Origin: JAAYUD01 sp041907665
GTDB taxonomy: Bacteria; Bacteroidota; Bacteroidia; Bacteroidales; Bacteroidaceae
Length of the DNA stretch: 23,635 nucleotides
Direction: 5' to 3'
Assembly: GCA_041907665.1 (NCBI GenBank)
Contig: JAYRGW010000048.1
Span: 1 to 23,635 of the forward strand
The notes under the pieces are model-generated. The model saw only the letters and a program-made list of their open reading frames with translations. It was not told the DNA's origin and ran no database searches. Made by a program: the position numbers and the translations under genes. This document shows, piece after piece, positions 1 through 7,907 of the stretch; within the stretch, counting starts at the first letter, position 1, and the number at the start of each line of letters is the position of its first letter.

Positions 1-2
1 GT

Positions 3-56
3 GTATTTTTGCCCATTGTTATTTCCTTTTATGTGTGGTTACTGCAAAGGAAATAA
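3..56 (+). CDS. Possible 3' end of an upstream membrane-protein gene
   Basis: Reading frame 3 is open from the window edge to a TAA at 54-56 and gives 17 residues, VFLPIVISFYVWLLQRK. A hydrophobic stretch followed by a basic end is typical of the last membrane helix of a membrane protein. A terminator begins 3 nt after the stop, which fits a gene end. The call is weak because frames 1 and 2 are also open to positions 66 and 100. On the minus strand an ATG at 16-14 (MGKNT...) sits 8 nt after an AGGA and could start a leftward gene instead. The family cannot be named. Confidence 0.25.
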   Translation, partial: VFLPIVISFYVWLLQRK

Positions 57-58
57 AA

Positions 59-98
59 AGGGCTGAATTCCAAGACAGGAAAACAGCCCTATTTTTTT
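59..98 (+). terminator. Intrinsic terminator
   Basis: AGGGCTG (59-65) pairs with CAGCCCT (84-90). After a symmetric AA/AA internal loop, TTCC (68-71) pairs with GGAA (78-81), closing a six-base loop. T-rich ATTTTTTT follows at 91-98. It would end a rightward gene lying outside the window. The minus strand also reads into a short T run after the stem, so it may work in both directions. Confidence 0.7.
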
Positions 99-128
99 GA
101 GATTATAACTTTTACCGGACACCAATAT

Positions 129-159
129 TTTGTTTTATAATTTCTTTCTTCTAAATTTG
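129..159 (+). promoter_or_regulatory. Bacteroidales-type promoter for the first ECF sigma gene
   Basis: TAAATTTG at 152-159 matches the Bacteroides -7 consensus TAnnTTTG exactly. TTTG at 129-132 is a -33 element with 19 nt between the two. Transcription should start near 166, about 13 nt before the ATG at 179. This suggests the primary sigma factor transcribes the locus at a basal level. Confidence 0.6.
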
Positions 160-178
160 CGGCACAAATCACTTAACA

Positions 179-733
179 ATGACCGATACAGAGGTAAGAA
201 AGCTACTAAGACAAATGAAAAATGATGATTCGCAACGTGCGTTTCATCGTTTTTACGACCTGACTTACGATCGTTTGTTTCGCATAGCTTACTACTTCTG
301 CAAACGTGAAGAATGGGCGCAAGAGATAGTACTCGATGTCTTCATGAGCCTTTGGAATCAGCGTTTCACGTTACCAGAAGTAAAAAACATAGAAGACTAT
401 TGCTTTGTACTTACCAAGAATGCTGCACTCAATTATATTTCCAAAGAGTCGAAATATACGAATAATGAGCAGGAGACAGTAACCGAACCGACCGAGACCT
501 CCTTTTCACCCGAAGAACTATTTATAAGCGAAGAGCTGTTTGCCATCTACGTCAAAGCACTCGATCGTCTACCACAACGATGTCGAGAAGTTTTCATTCA
601 CATTAGAGAAGAGAAAAAAAGTTATGATCAAACGGCAAAAGAACTGAATATTACGGTAAATACCGTAAGCGTACAGTTGCAGAAAGCAGAAAACAGACTG
701 AAAGAACTGATTCAAAAATTCTACGACAGATAG
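179..733 (+). CDS. ECF RNA polymerase sigma factor (Bacteroidetes FecI-like)
   Basis: This 184-residue protein is a small two-domain sigma factor. Region 2 covers about residues 20-90, including the YDRLFRIAYYF core-binding helix and the QEIVLDVFMSLW segment. Region 4 covers about 125-180, with LPQRCREVF and a helix-turn-helix near 148-172 (SYDQTAKELNITVNTVSVQL). The length and the missing region 3 are normal for the Bacteroidetes sigma factors that sit before FecR genes. The anti-sigma gene starts 95 nt downstream and a STN-bearing TonB receptor follows. The expected role (inference) is to turn on this uptake locus when the receptor binds its ligand. It differs clearly from the second sigma factor at 5429-6016. 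Confidence 0.93.
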   Translation: MTDTEVRKLLRQMKNDDSQRAFHRFYDLTYDRLFRIAYYFCKREEWAQEIVLDVFMSLWNQRFTLPEVKNIEDYCFVLTKNAALNYISKESKYTNNEQETVTEPTETSFSPEELFISEELFAIYVKALDRLPQRCREVFIHIREEKKSYDQTAKELNITVNTVSVQLQKAENRLKELIQKFYDR

Positions 734-828
734 CACTCTTCCATATTTAACTTTTATTCACCATAATCGAATAACGAGTTTTCTATCTTTTCCTGTCTTT
801 ATTATTGAAAAGACCGAATAAATAGAAA

Positions 829-1707
829 ATGGAACATACAGAAGAAAGAATAGTTAAAATCTTAGAGAAGCTGATAGCCTCGAGTCATGCACCACAAGGA
901 CAGTACTCGGCAAAGGCGACTTATCCAATCTTGCGTAAAAAGATATTTGGTAGACAACTACTGTTTGTCCGCCGTTCTCTTGCCACAGCAGCTACAATAG
1001 GAGTGCTTTGCATTATGGCATGGTGGGGGTATCAATCTTTTTATACCACACAAATGATCTCTGTTTATGCTCAAGCCAACATTCGGAATATTTCCCTTCC
1101 CGATGGCACGCGCATCACACTAAACCGCTATTCGTCGATAACCTATCCCAAGAAGTTCAAAGAACAGCGTGAAGTATTGCTCAATGGCGAAGCTTACTTC
1201 GAAGTGCAGCACGACAGTCGTCACCCTTTCGTGGTAAATACCTCGACGATCAAGGTAGAAGACTTGGGTACACGATTCAATATAAGCGCCTATCGCCAAA
1301 GTCCGATCATAAGGACGGCCCTGATAGAAGGATCGGTTAATGTGATAGACAATATCCATCGAAAGAACATCTTATTGAAACCTGGAGAGACTGCTCTATA
1401 TAATAAAAAGAGCCGGCAACTCTCTCAGCAGGCAGCCGGCCGCATGTCTGACGACATCGCATGGCGAGACGGATCGTTCGTCTTCGAACACAGCCCGATA
1501 AGTGAAGTGGCAGAACGACTGTCCAACTCATTCAATGTCACAATCAAGATTACTGATAACTCATTATCAAACTACCATATCAATGCCAAGTTCTGCCACA
1601 AGGAAAACCTAAAAACTATCTTGGATGTCTTGCAACAGGCGGGCTATTTCGACTACCAATTAACTAACAATCAAATCCTATTATATAAAAGAATTAATTC
1701 AAAATGA
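829..1707 (+). CDS. FecR-family anti-sigma factor
   Basis: The 292-residue protein has a cytoplasmic N-terminus (1-50), a single membrane helix (about 51-72) and a periplasmic FecR domain. FecR signatures are LPDGTRITLN at 90-99, GEAYFEVQHD at 120-129, DLGTRFNISAY at 145-155 and AWRDGSFVF at 211-219. The C-terminal part (about 222-290) resembles the STN-like DUF4974 domain common in Bacteroidetes FecR proteins. In this family the N-terminus holds the partner sigma factor and the periplasmic part contacts the receptor's STN domain. The stop overlaps the receptor start (ATGA, 1704-1707), so translation is probably coupled. The 95-nt gap before it shows no convincing promoter, so it is probably co-transcribed with the sigma gene. 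Confidence 0.93.
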   Translation: MEHTEERIVKILEKLIASSHAPQGQYSAKATYPILRKKIFGRQLLFVRRSLATAATIGVLCIMAWWGYQSFYTTQMISVYAQANIRNISLPDGTRITLNRYSSITYPKKFKEQREVLLNGEAYFEVQHDSRHPFVVNTSTIKVEDLGTRFNISAYRQSPIIRTALIEGSVNVIDNIHRKNILLKPGETALYNKKSRQLSQQAAGRMSDDIAWRDGSFVFEHSPISEVAERLSNSFNVTIKITDNSLSNYHINAKFCHKENLKTILDVLQQAGYFDYQLTNNQILLYKRINSK

Positions 1708-4370
1708 AGAAAGACTGTTCAAACTACTACTATCTATTAAAGAAAATCGTTTTACTTTGTTTACTAACTGCTCTACAACTATCTGCTGGAGCACAGACAA
1801 ACGAAAAGAGAATGAAGGTTTCCATACAAGACAAATCGTTGGAAGCTTTTATCAAGACACTCGAGAAAATGACAGACTGCACTTTTGTTTATGGTGAGGA
1901 TGTGAAACTCGCACACCCCATCAGTCTGAAGATGAAACATGCTACGCTATCCGAAATTATGTCGAAAGCCTTTGCCGACCAACCCATCAGCTTTCAGCTT
2001 AACGGCCGGTACGTTATCTTAAAGAAAAAACACACGGAACAGATTCGAGAAAAGCCGAGACAATCGCCCAAACGAAAATTCACTATCCATGGCTACATTA
2101 CCGACAGACATTCTTCTGAGACGTTAATCGGCGCCAACATCTTCTCTGCTTCCGACAGACAAGGCACGGCAACCAATCCGTACGGTTACTATAGCATTAC
2201 CCTGCCCGGAGGAGAGGCTGACCTGCTCATCTCTTACATTGGCTATGCCACGGAGAGACGTTCGTTCGTATTGCGCCGAGATACCCTGATGAACATTCAG
2301 ATGGACAACAATAATATATTGCCCGAGATCGTTGTAACGTCCAATAAACCCGAAGCAGGTATCGGAGCCACTCAGATGGGAGCCATCGATATTCCCGTCG
2401 GGCAAATCAAAAGCACTCCTGCCCTACTTGGAGAAAAAGACGTACTGAAAACGATTCAGTTGATACCCGGTGTACAGGGTGGAACGGAAGGAGGTTCAGG
2501 ATTGTATGTGAGAGGAGGCGATGCCGATCAGAACCTAATATTGCTTGATGGAATACCGGTATACAAAGTAGACCATCTATTCGGCTTCTTTTCTATCTTC
2601 ACGCCCGAGGCCATGAAGAAAGTAACATTCTTCAAAGGTTCCTTCCCAGCCCGATTCGGAGGACGACTATCGTCGGTGATAGATGTACGCACCAACGATG
2701 GAGATATGCACAAGCTTCACGGTAGCTTCAGCATCGGAACGCTGACCAGCAAAATAATGCTGGAAGGACCTATTAAAAAAGATAAGACCTCCTTTCTGTT
2801 CACAGCACGCCGCACCTATCAGGATCTGCCTGCCAAACTGCTTATGGATAAAGACAACGAGTTCGGTTACTACTTTTACGATGTCAATGCCAAGATAAAT
2901 CACCGTTTCTCGGACAACGACCGCTTGTTTTTGAGCTTCTATAGCGGCAAAGATCACATGTCAGGGAAATACAAAAGCACCTACACATACGACTCAAAGA
3001 CCGAGACCGAAATATCTACTTCGCATTCAAACTGGGGTAATAATATCTTCTGGCTAAGATGGAACCATATATTCAACAACAAGTTGTTTTGTAACACGAC
3101 AGTGGCATACAACCATTACTCTTCGTCTCTGAAAAACAACGACAACACCAACACCCCCGATAAGTCTACAAACTATTCATCGCACTATCAATCGTTAATA
3201 AAGGATTGGAGCTTCCAAAATGATTTTGAGTTCAATCCATCACCGACGCATCAAGTAAAGTTCGGCACCATGTACACCTATCACGCTTTCCATCCGGAGG
3301 TACTAAACTCGCATATCGTAGAAAAAAGAAATGCCATAGAGCGCGACACGACTTTCGCCAACTTATCGAACAGCGCCATTTTTGCCCACGAAGCCTCCGT
3401 CTATGCCGAAGACAATTGGCAGATAGCAAAAATGTTGAAAATCAACTTCGGCGTTTATCCTTCGCTCTTCCATGTCCACAGTACAACCTACTTCTCGATG
3501 CAACCCCGCGTTTCGGTCCGCTACCAACTAAACAGTTCGCTAGCATTCAAAGCAGCCTATACCCAAATGAAACAATACATACACTTACTCACTTCGCTAC
3601 CTATAGCCATGCCCACCGATCTATGGGTGCCGATCACGAAAAAGATAAAGCCGATGTCGGCAGATCAATACTCGGCGGGAGCCTACTTCACGGGCATCAA
3701 GAAATGGGAACTCTCGGTTGAAGGATACTACAAAAAGATGAACAACGTATTGGAATACAAAGACGGAGTAAGCTTCTATGGCAATTCGTCGGGCTGGGAA
3801 GACAAAGTGGAAATGGGAACAGGCCGCTCTTACGGAATCGAACTTCTGTTACAAAAGACAGAAGGCCGAAATACAGGATGGCTATCGTATACATGGTCCA
3901 AAAGCGATCGCCAGTTTTCGAAAGGAGGTATCAACGACGGAGAACGTTTCCCGTACACATACGACCGCCGGCATCACCTCGTGCTGGTATTCAACAGACA
4001 CTTCAGCAAGAAGTTCGACCTCCATGCGTCGTGGGAATTTTATACCGGAGGAATGGCAACGCTGGCATTGAAACAAACAGTGCTGATTGACGGCGAAGAA
4101 GCCGGATATGTACCTCATCGCAATAACTATCGCTTACCATCGAGCCATACCCTTTGCTTGGGATTCGATTTCAACAAGCAAGGCCGACGGGGACTCCACA
4201 CCTGGAGTTTCAGTATTTACAATATGTACGGTGCTATGAATCCTACCTTTGTTCTACGCGACACAGACGACACTTCTTATGACAGTACAGGCAACCAGCC
4301 GACACCCAAATTGAGAAAATTCACACTGCTACCCTTTGTTCCTTCGTTCACTTATTCTTTTAAATTTTAA
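1704..4370 (+). CDS. TonB-dependent outer-membrane receptor with STN signalling domain
   Basis: The 888-residue protein has a signal peptide with likely cleavage after AGA at residue 30. Next come an STN domain (about 38-109), a carboxypeptidase-regulatory-like beta-sandwich (about 127-210), a plug domain (about 225-340) and a 22-strand-type barrel to the C-terminus, which ends in the aromatic FTYSFKF. The plug shows IPGVQGG (254-260) and LYVRGGDADQNLILLDGIPV (267-286). The STN domain marks it as a transducer that signals to the FecR protein as well as importing. The next gene encodes a DUF4249 lipoprotein in the place where SusC-like receptors have SusD. The substrate cannot be read from the sequence: nothing specific to siderophores, haem or glycans was recognised. 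Confidence 0.95.
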   Translation: MKKDCSNYYYLLKKIVLLCLLTALQLSAGAQTNEKRMKVSIQDKSLEAFIKTLEKMTDCTFVYGEDVKLAHPISLKMKHATLSEIMSKAFADQPISFQLNGRYVILKKKHTEQIREKPRQSPKRKFTIHGYITDRHSSETLIGANIFSASDRQGTATNPYGYYSITLPGGEADLLISYIGYATERRSFVLRRDTLMNIQMDNNNILPEIVVTSNKPEAGIGATQMGAIDIPVGQIKSTPALLGEKDVLKTIQLIPGVQGGTEGGSGLYVRGGDADQNLILLDGIPVYKVDHLFGFFSIFTPEAMKKVTFFKGSFPARFGGRLSSVIDVRTNDGDMHKLHGSFSIGTLTSKIMLEGPIKKDKTSFLFTARRTYQDLPAKLLMDKDNEFGYYFYDVNAKINHRFSDNDRLFLSFYSGKDHMSGKYKSTYTYDSKTETEISTSHSNWGNNIFWLRWNHIFNNKLFCNTTVAYNHYSSSLKNNDNTNTPDKSTNYSSHYQSLIKDWSFQNDFEFNPSPTHQVKFGTMYTYHAFHPEVLNSHIVEKRNAIERDTTFANLSNSAIFAHEASVYAEDNWQIAKMLKINFGVYPSLFHVHSTTYFSMQPRVSVRYQLNSSLAFKAAYTQMKQYIHLLTSLPIAMPTDLWVPITKKIKPMSADQYSAGAYFTGIKKWELSVEGYYKKMNNVLEYKDGVSFYGNSSGWEDKVEMGTGRSYGIELLLQKTEGRNTGWLSYTWSKSDRQFSKGGINDGERFPYTYDRRHHLVLVFNRHFSKKFDLHASWEFYTGGMATLALKQTVLIDGEEAGYVPHRNNYRLPSSHTLCLGFDFNKQGRRGLHTWSFSIYNMYGAMNPTFVLRDTDDTSYDSTGNQPTPKLRKFTLLPFVPSFTYSFKF

Positions 4371-4383
4371 AAGCTCCGACAAA

Positions 4384-5484
4384 ATGAAAACGAAACATAC
4401 AACATTCTATTTCTTGACACTTCTGGCATCGTTAATGATAACTTCGTGCATCAACGATTTGCCCGTCGATCAAAACGCAGAAAAAGACGTACTTGTGATG
4501 AACGGTTATATTGCCGCCGACTCTACCAATAATACCATTCGGATTTACCAGACAGGCAACCAACACCCGATAGATATTAAAGATGCAATAGTGACAGTCA
4601 ACGTAAACGGAGAATTTAAAGAGACGGCAAAAGCCCAGACAAACACAATCTTTACTCCAGAAGGAGAGACAACCAAACCAACGAATACATATCTCATAAA
4701 AACTCCGGTGAAAGTGGGAGACGTCGTTTGTATCGACGCACAAACGGCAGACGGCAAATACCACGCATGGGTAGAAGAGACTGTTCCGCAACCCATGCAA
4801 ACGGTAGAGAAAGTCGATACATCTACCGTAGCCAATCCTTTTTCCTCGGACTACAATGGCTATCCCCAGCTGACCTGCTTCAATATAAAAATAAAAGATA
4901 GGCCCAACGAGAACAACTTCTATCAACTAGTGATTGACGAATCTCTTACGGACTATATCTATTCGTCCTATCATGATATTTTTTATACATATCCCAGCAC
5001 GTTGACCGGATACACCGGACGCAACGATGTAGTGCTCACCGATGGAAATCCCACCTCGGGGTCTGAAGACGATGACGGAATTATCTCTTATACGCAAGGT
5101 GTAAAAAATAGATACGGTGTATTCGACGATAAACGTTTTGCAAATTCGTCGTACACGATGACTGTATACAACAACTCTTGCTATTATACCAAACAGCCCA
5201 ATTACACCATAGATACCTATATCCGCTTTCGGAGTATCAACGAGACGGCATTTCACTACTTCAAGGCACTCAACCTCTACAAATCGGACAATTATGACGA
5301 GACGCTCAGCGGTTCGATGAAATTTCCATCCAATGTACACGATGGTACCGGTATCATCGTATTCAGTTCGGAAACCAACAAGGTGATAAGACTGAGCAAT
5401 GCCCGACTAGACGAAGTAAAAAAACAAGATGGAAATTACTATGGAAGAGCAAACTCTGTCGGAGTATTGCCGAAAGGGAAATGA
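4384..5484 (+). CDS. DUF4249-family lipoprotein, partner of the TonB receptor
   Basis: The start at 4384 gives a 366-residue protein with a lipoprotein signal peptide: a hydrophobic stretch at about 8-19, then ITSC with Cys22 as the lipidated residue. An in-frame ATG at 4336 would add 16 residues that break the signal peptide and overlap the receptor gene, so it is not preferred. The segment after the Cys (KDVLVMNGYIAADS) and the late GTGIIVFSSE fit DUF4249, a Bacteroidetes family found beside TonB receptors. Its molecular role is not established here; a surface lid or ligand-binding partner is an inference from position. The receptor gene ends 13 nt upstream. The last 56 nt overlap the next sigma-factor gene, so the final 18 or so residues share DNA with another reading frame. 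Confidence 0.85.
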   Translation: MKTKHTTFYFLTLLASLMITSCINDLPVDQNAEKDVLVMNGYIAADSTNNTIRIYQTGNQHPIDIKDAIVTVNVNGEFKETAKAQTNTIFTPEGETTKPTNTYLIKTPVKVGDVVCIDAQTADGKYHAWVEETVPQPMQTVEKVDTSTVANPFSSDYNGYPQLTCFNIKIKDRPNENNFYQLVIDESLTDYIYSSYHDIFYTYPSTLTGYTGRNDVVLTDGNPTSGSEDDDGIISYTQGVKNRYGVFDDKRFANSSYTMTVYNNSCYYTKQPNYTIDTYIRFRSINETAFHYFKALNLYKSDNYDETLSGSMKFPSNVHDGTGIIVFSSETNKVIRLSNARLDEVKKQDGNYYGRANSVGVLPKGK

Positions 5485-6016
5485 GGCGGCCCGAAAAGAG
5501 CTGTATGAAAAGTATGCAAATCGATTGTTCGGAATATGTTTGCGTTATGTCTGTAACACCGATGCTGCGAAAGACATCTTTCAGGACGGTTTTCTTAAGA
5601 TATACCAATCATTTGATAAATTTATCTGGCGCAGTCAAGGCTCTTTGAGGGCGTGGCTCGACCGGATAATGATAAACGAGGCACTACAATACTTAAGATT
5701 GAAGCGCGATATATCGGTCGTGAAAAGCGACATCCCAATAGAAGAGATAGAAAGTCATTATTATATTCCAGATCCGGAAACGATAGAACGCATCCCCGGA
5801 AAGATATTAATGCAATTCATTACCGAACTGCCCGAAGGTTACCGTACAGTATTCAATCTATTTGCTATCGAAGGAAAATCGCACCGAGAAATAGCCCGCA
5901 TACTCCACATCAACGAGAAATCGTCATCGTCTCAATATCATCGGGCCAAAAGCATATTGGCAAAGCGCATTAACGAATGGACTAATGAAGAAGACACAGA
6001 CAAATACGCAGAATGA
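5429..6016 (+). CDS. Second sigma-70 family (ECF-type) sigma factor
   Basis: Encodes 195 residues from 5429, or 191 from the ATG at 5441. The 5441 start has a GGAAA about 7 nt upstream and may be the true one. Numbering from 5441, region 2 is about 8-91 (LYEKYANRLFGICLRYV, AAKDIFQDGFLKIY). Region 4 is about 122-178 (LPEGYRTVFNLFAIEGKSHREIA), with the HTH ending NEKSSSSQYHRAKSIL. This belongs to the general ECF branch often followed in Bacteroidetes by a membrane anti-sigma or envelope protein, not the FecI-like branch of the gene at 179. No such partner follows: the next 371 nt hold no gene on this strand. It starts inside the DUF4249 gene, implying coupled expression with the receptor operon. 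Confidence 0.9.
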   Translation: MEITMEEQTLSEYCRKGNEAARKELYEKYANRLFGICLRYVCNTDAAKDIFQDGFLKIYQSFDKFIWRSQGSLRAWLDRIMINEALQYLRLKRDISVVKSDIPIEEIESHYYIPDPETIERIPGKILMQFITELPEGYRTVFNLFAIEGKSHREIARILHINEKSSSSQYHRAKSILAKRINEWTNEEDTDKYAE

Positions 6017-6097
6017 ACGTATTGTTAACTCGCTGCACTCTCTTATATGATTCAAACATGACATAAGCACCTAAAAAGATTCATGTACTTACGTTTC

Positions 6098-6167
6098 TTG
6101 CGACTCACGCCCGTGAGTCGGAAAAAACATAAGGACGAAACTTGCGACTCACGGGCGTGAGTCGCAA
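6098..6167. repeat. Twin inverted palindromes, REP-like
   Basis: Copy 1, CGACTCACGCCCGTGAGTCG at 6101-6120, has 9-bp arms around CC. Copy 2, CGACTCACGGGCGTGAGTCG at 6145-6164, has the same arms around GG and is the exact reverse complement of copy 1. In copy 2 the symmetry extends to 12-bp arms (6142-6153 and 6156-6167, TTG...CAA). In copy 1 a single G at 6121 breaks the extension. The copies are 24 nt apart. Neither is followed by a T run on either strand, so terminator function is unlikely. They could be a dispersed palindromic element or a paired binding site. Confidence 0.85.
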
Positions 6168-6302
6168 ACCATATAAGTATCTAATCATTGCCACATCAAA
6201 AAGTTATTTCTATCGCATAAGGAAGTATATACAAAAGGATGGCAACACTTCCCTTTTGAGCATAAAGAGTCTTGCGTAGGATATGGCAGAAATTTCAAAA
6301 AG

Positions 6303-6349
6303 AAAAGTCCCGCAACAGAAGAGTTTTAAAAACCATTCTGTCGCGGGAC
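6303..6349 (-). terminator. Intrinsic terminator of the MFS gene
   Basis: GTCCCGC (6307-6313) pairs with GCGGGAC (6343-6349). After one mismatch the stem continues for six pairs (6315-6320 with 6336-6341). On the minus strand the stem is followed by TTTTCTTTTT. It lies about 40 nt past the MFS stop. Confidence 0.8.
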
Positions 6350-6387
6350 CAATATCTGAACGAAGTTACCTAATCAGTAGCTTCTAT

Positions 6388-7776
6388 TTATTTCTGAATA
6401 TTAGGTTCTTCCAAACCATATTTCTTTTTCTTATCTTCGGCTTTCAACATCAATGCTACAATAAGAGCCAAGACACCAAACAAGGCAAAAATGCACATAG
6501 GTAAAGTATAATTGTACGTTTGCATTCCTTTTACAATTGGTCCTTTACAATACGAATCTAAGACCCAACCGATGAGTAGAGGTACACCCATAAGCCCCCA
6601 ATTTTGCACCCAAAAGATCAATGCATAAGCTGTACCTAATTGCTTTTCGGGAATGATTTTTGGAACAGATGGCCACATTGCCGACGGGACAAGTGAAAAA
6701 GCGAAACCAAGTATAATCATTATTATTGTAGCAAACCACCATACATTAAGTATAGGAAGAGCAAATAAAGCATGTACGCCTATCAACATTAGTGAGCCGA
6801 GAATCATTAAAGAAGCACCCTTGCCTATACGATCGTATAGAGAGCCAAACAATGGAGTCAATATAATTGCTCCTATCGGCAATAGACCAGGAATATCACC
6901 GGCCAACTTAGGACTAACATTATATTTTTGAATCATTAAATCGGCTGCATATTTTATAAAAGGGAATACCGCAGAATAAAACAACACGCATAGCAAAGCA
7001 ATTAACCAAAAACCTTTATTCTTTATAATATAAAGAATATCTTTAACTCGAAAAGGTTCTTCTGCTTCACCCTCTTCACTATCAAGTTCATTATCCATTT
7101 TTTTATCATAAAAAGTATATGTAAAAAATGTAATAGTTCCGATACATAACATTATAAGGCAAAACAAAATAGGTGCAGAAATATTACTATGAAAGACACC
7201 TGCATGATCAAAATGACCAAAATGCTCAGCGATAGGTACAGTCATAACCATAGCTAATGTAGTTCCAATACGAGCAGTAGCCATTTCAAGTCCCATAGCT
7301 AAAGCCATTTCTTTACCTTTAAACCATTTTACTATGATTTTAGAAACCGTTATTCCCGCGGTTTCAACTCCAACACCAAATATTGCATACCCAAAAGCAG
7401 CTATAAATACTTGAGATTTAAACCCCAATATCATTGCTCCGGCAGGAAATGTAGTAGAGATAGCATAATACTTTATTGCACATCCAATAACCATAAGCAA
7501 ACTTGCGCCAAGACCAGTAAAGCGAATGCCCTTCTTATCAAGAATCATTCCCCCGAAAATAAGCATTAACAAAAATACATTAAACCAGCCATACGCACTT
7601 GTAAAGAAACCATAATCCAAACTATTCCAAGCAAGTTCTTTTTCAAGCATAGGCTTTAACGGAGACATCACATCGGCAAGAATATAACCGCACAACATGG
7701 TAAACGCAACCATTATTAGGACACTCCATCGCAATGCTTTAGAGTCATTCAGTTTTCTTTTTATAACTTCGGTCAT
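6388..7776 (-). CDS. Major facilitator superfamily transporter
   Basis: This 462-residue protein is almost entirely membrane helices, in the usual 12-helix pattern. An acidic cytoplasmic loop near residues 220-245 (DNELDSEEGEAEEP) separates the two halves. The motif-A-like loop GGMILDKKGIR is at 75-85, with a matching FGSLYDRIGKG in the second half. The early segment (ADVMSPLKPML...LDYGFFTSAYGWFN) recalls the MFSD1-like branch, which includes a eukaryotic lysosomal dipeptide carrier. That resemblance is from memory and the substrate is unknown. The gene is monocistronic, with a terminator on each side. It looks AT-richer than the sigma-TonB locus and the housekeeping operons around it. Confidence 0.88.
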   Translation of the reverse strand: MTEVIKRKLNDSKALRWSVLIMVAFTMLCGYILADVMSPLKPMLEKELAWNSLDYGFFTSAYGWFNVFLLMLIFGGMILDKKGIRFTGLGASLLMVIGCAIKYYAISTTFPAGAMILGFKSQVFIAAFGYAIFGVGVETAGITVSKIIVKWFKGKEMALAMGLEMATARIGTTLAMVMTVPIAEHFGHFDHAGVFHSNISAPILFCLIMLCIGTITFFTYTFYDKKMDNELDSEEGEAEEPFRVKDILYIIKNKGFWLIALLCVLFYSAVFPFIKYAADLMIQKYNVSPKLAGDIPGLLPIGAIILTPLFGSLYDRIGKGASLMILGSLMLIGVHALFALPILNVWWFATIIMIILGFAFSLVPSAMWPSVPKIIPEKQLGTAYALIFWVQNWGLMGVPLLIGWVLDSYCKGPIVKGMQTYNYTLPMCIFALFGVLALIVALMLKAEDKKKKYGLEEPNIQK

Positions 7777-7831
7777 CTTTATATATTAGATTAAATTGAT
7801 AAAAAACAATATATTATCTGTCACTCCCGGC

Positions 7832-7880
7832 AAAAACAGGCAAGGCTGCATATTTACTCTCAAGCAAATATACAGCCTTG
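7832..7880 (-). terminator. Terminator of the rlmN-secG operon
   Basis: CAAGGCTG (7841-7848) pairs with CAGCCTTG (7873-7880). After one mismatch, six more pairs form (7850-7855 with 7866-7871). On the minus strand the stem is followed by CCTG and then TTTTT at 7836-7832. It is 27 nt past the secG stop and ends the operon before the MFS gene. Confidence 0.65.
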
Positions 7881-7907
7881 TCTATTTCTGCAAAGCAAAC
7901 ACTTCTT

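Larger units (their letters stand above)
6017..6387. other. Gene-free region between convergent genes
   Basis: These 371 nt lie between the second sigma gene (plus) and the MFS gene (minus). They hold the twin palindromes at 6098-6167 and the MFS terminator at 6303-6349. An ATG at 6013 overlaps the sigma stop but opens only 17 codons. Nothing else with coding character was seen. Confidence 0.7.

Noticed and set aside
800..807. TATTATTG as a promoter for the FecR gene
   Set aside because: It has one mismatch to TAnnTTTG and no -33 TTTG at a proper distance; the gap is short enough for co-transcription.
6013..6066. Short ORF (17 codons) overlapping the second sigma stop, as an anti-sigma remnant
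   Set aside because: The peptide is too short and shows no membrane or anti-sigma features; it is probably chance.
6283..6504. 73-residue plus-strand ORF over the MFS terminator
   Set aside because: It runs through the terminator hairpin and the antisense of the MFS C-terminus, and has no family resemblance.
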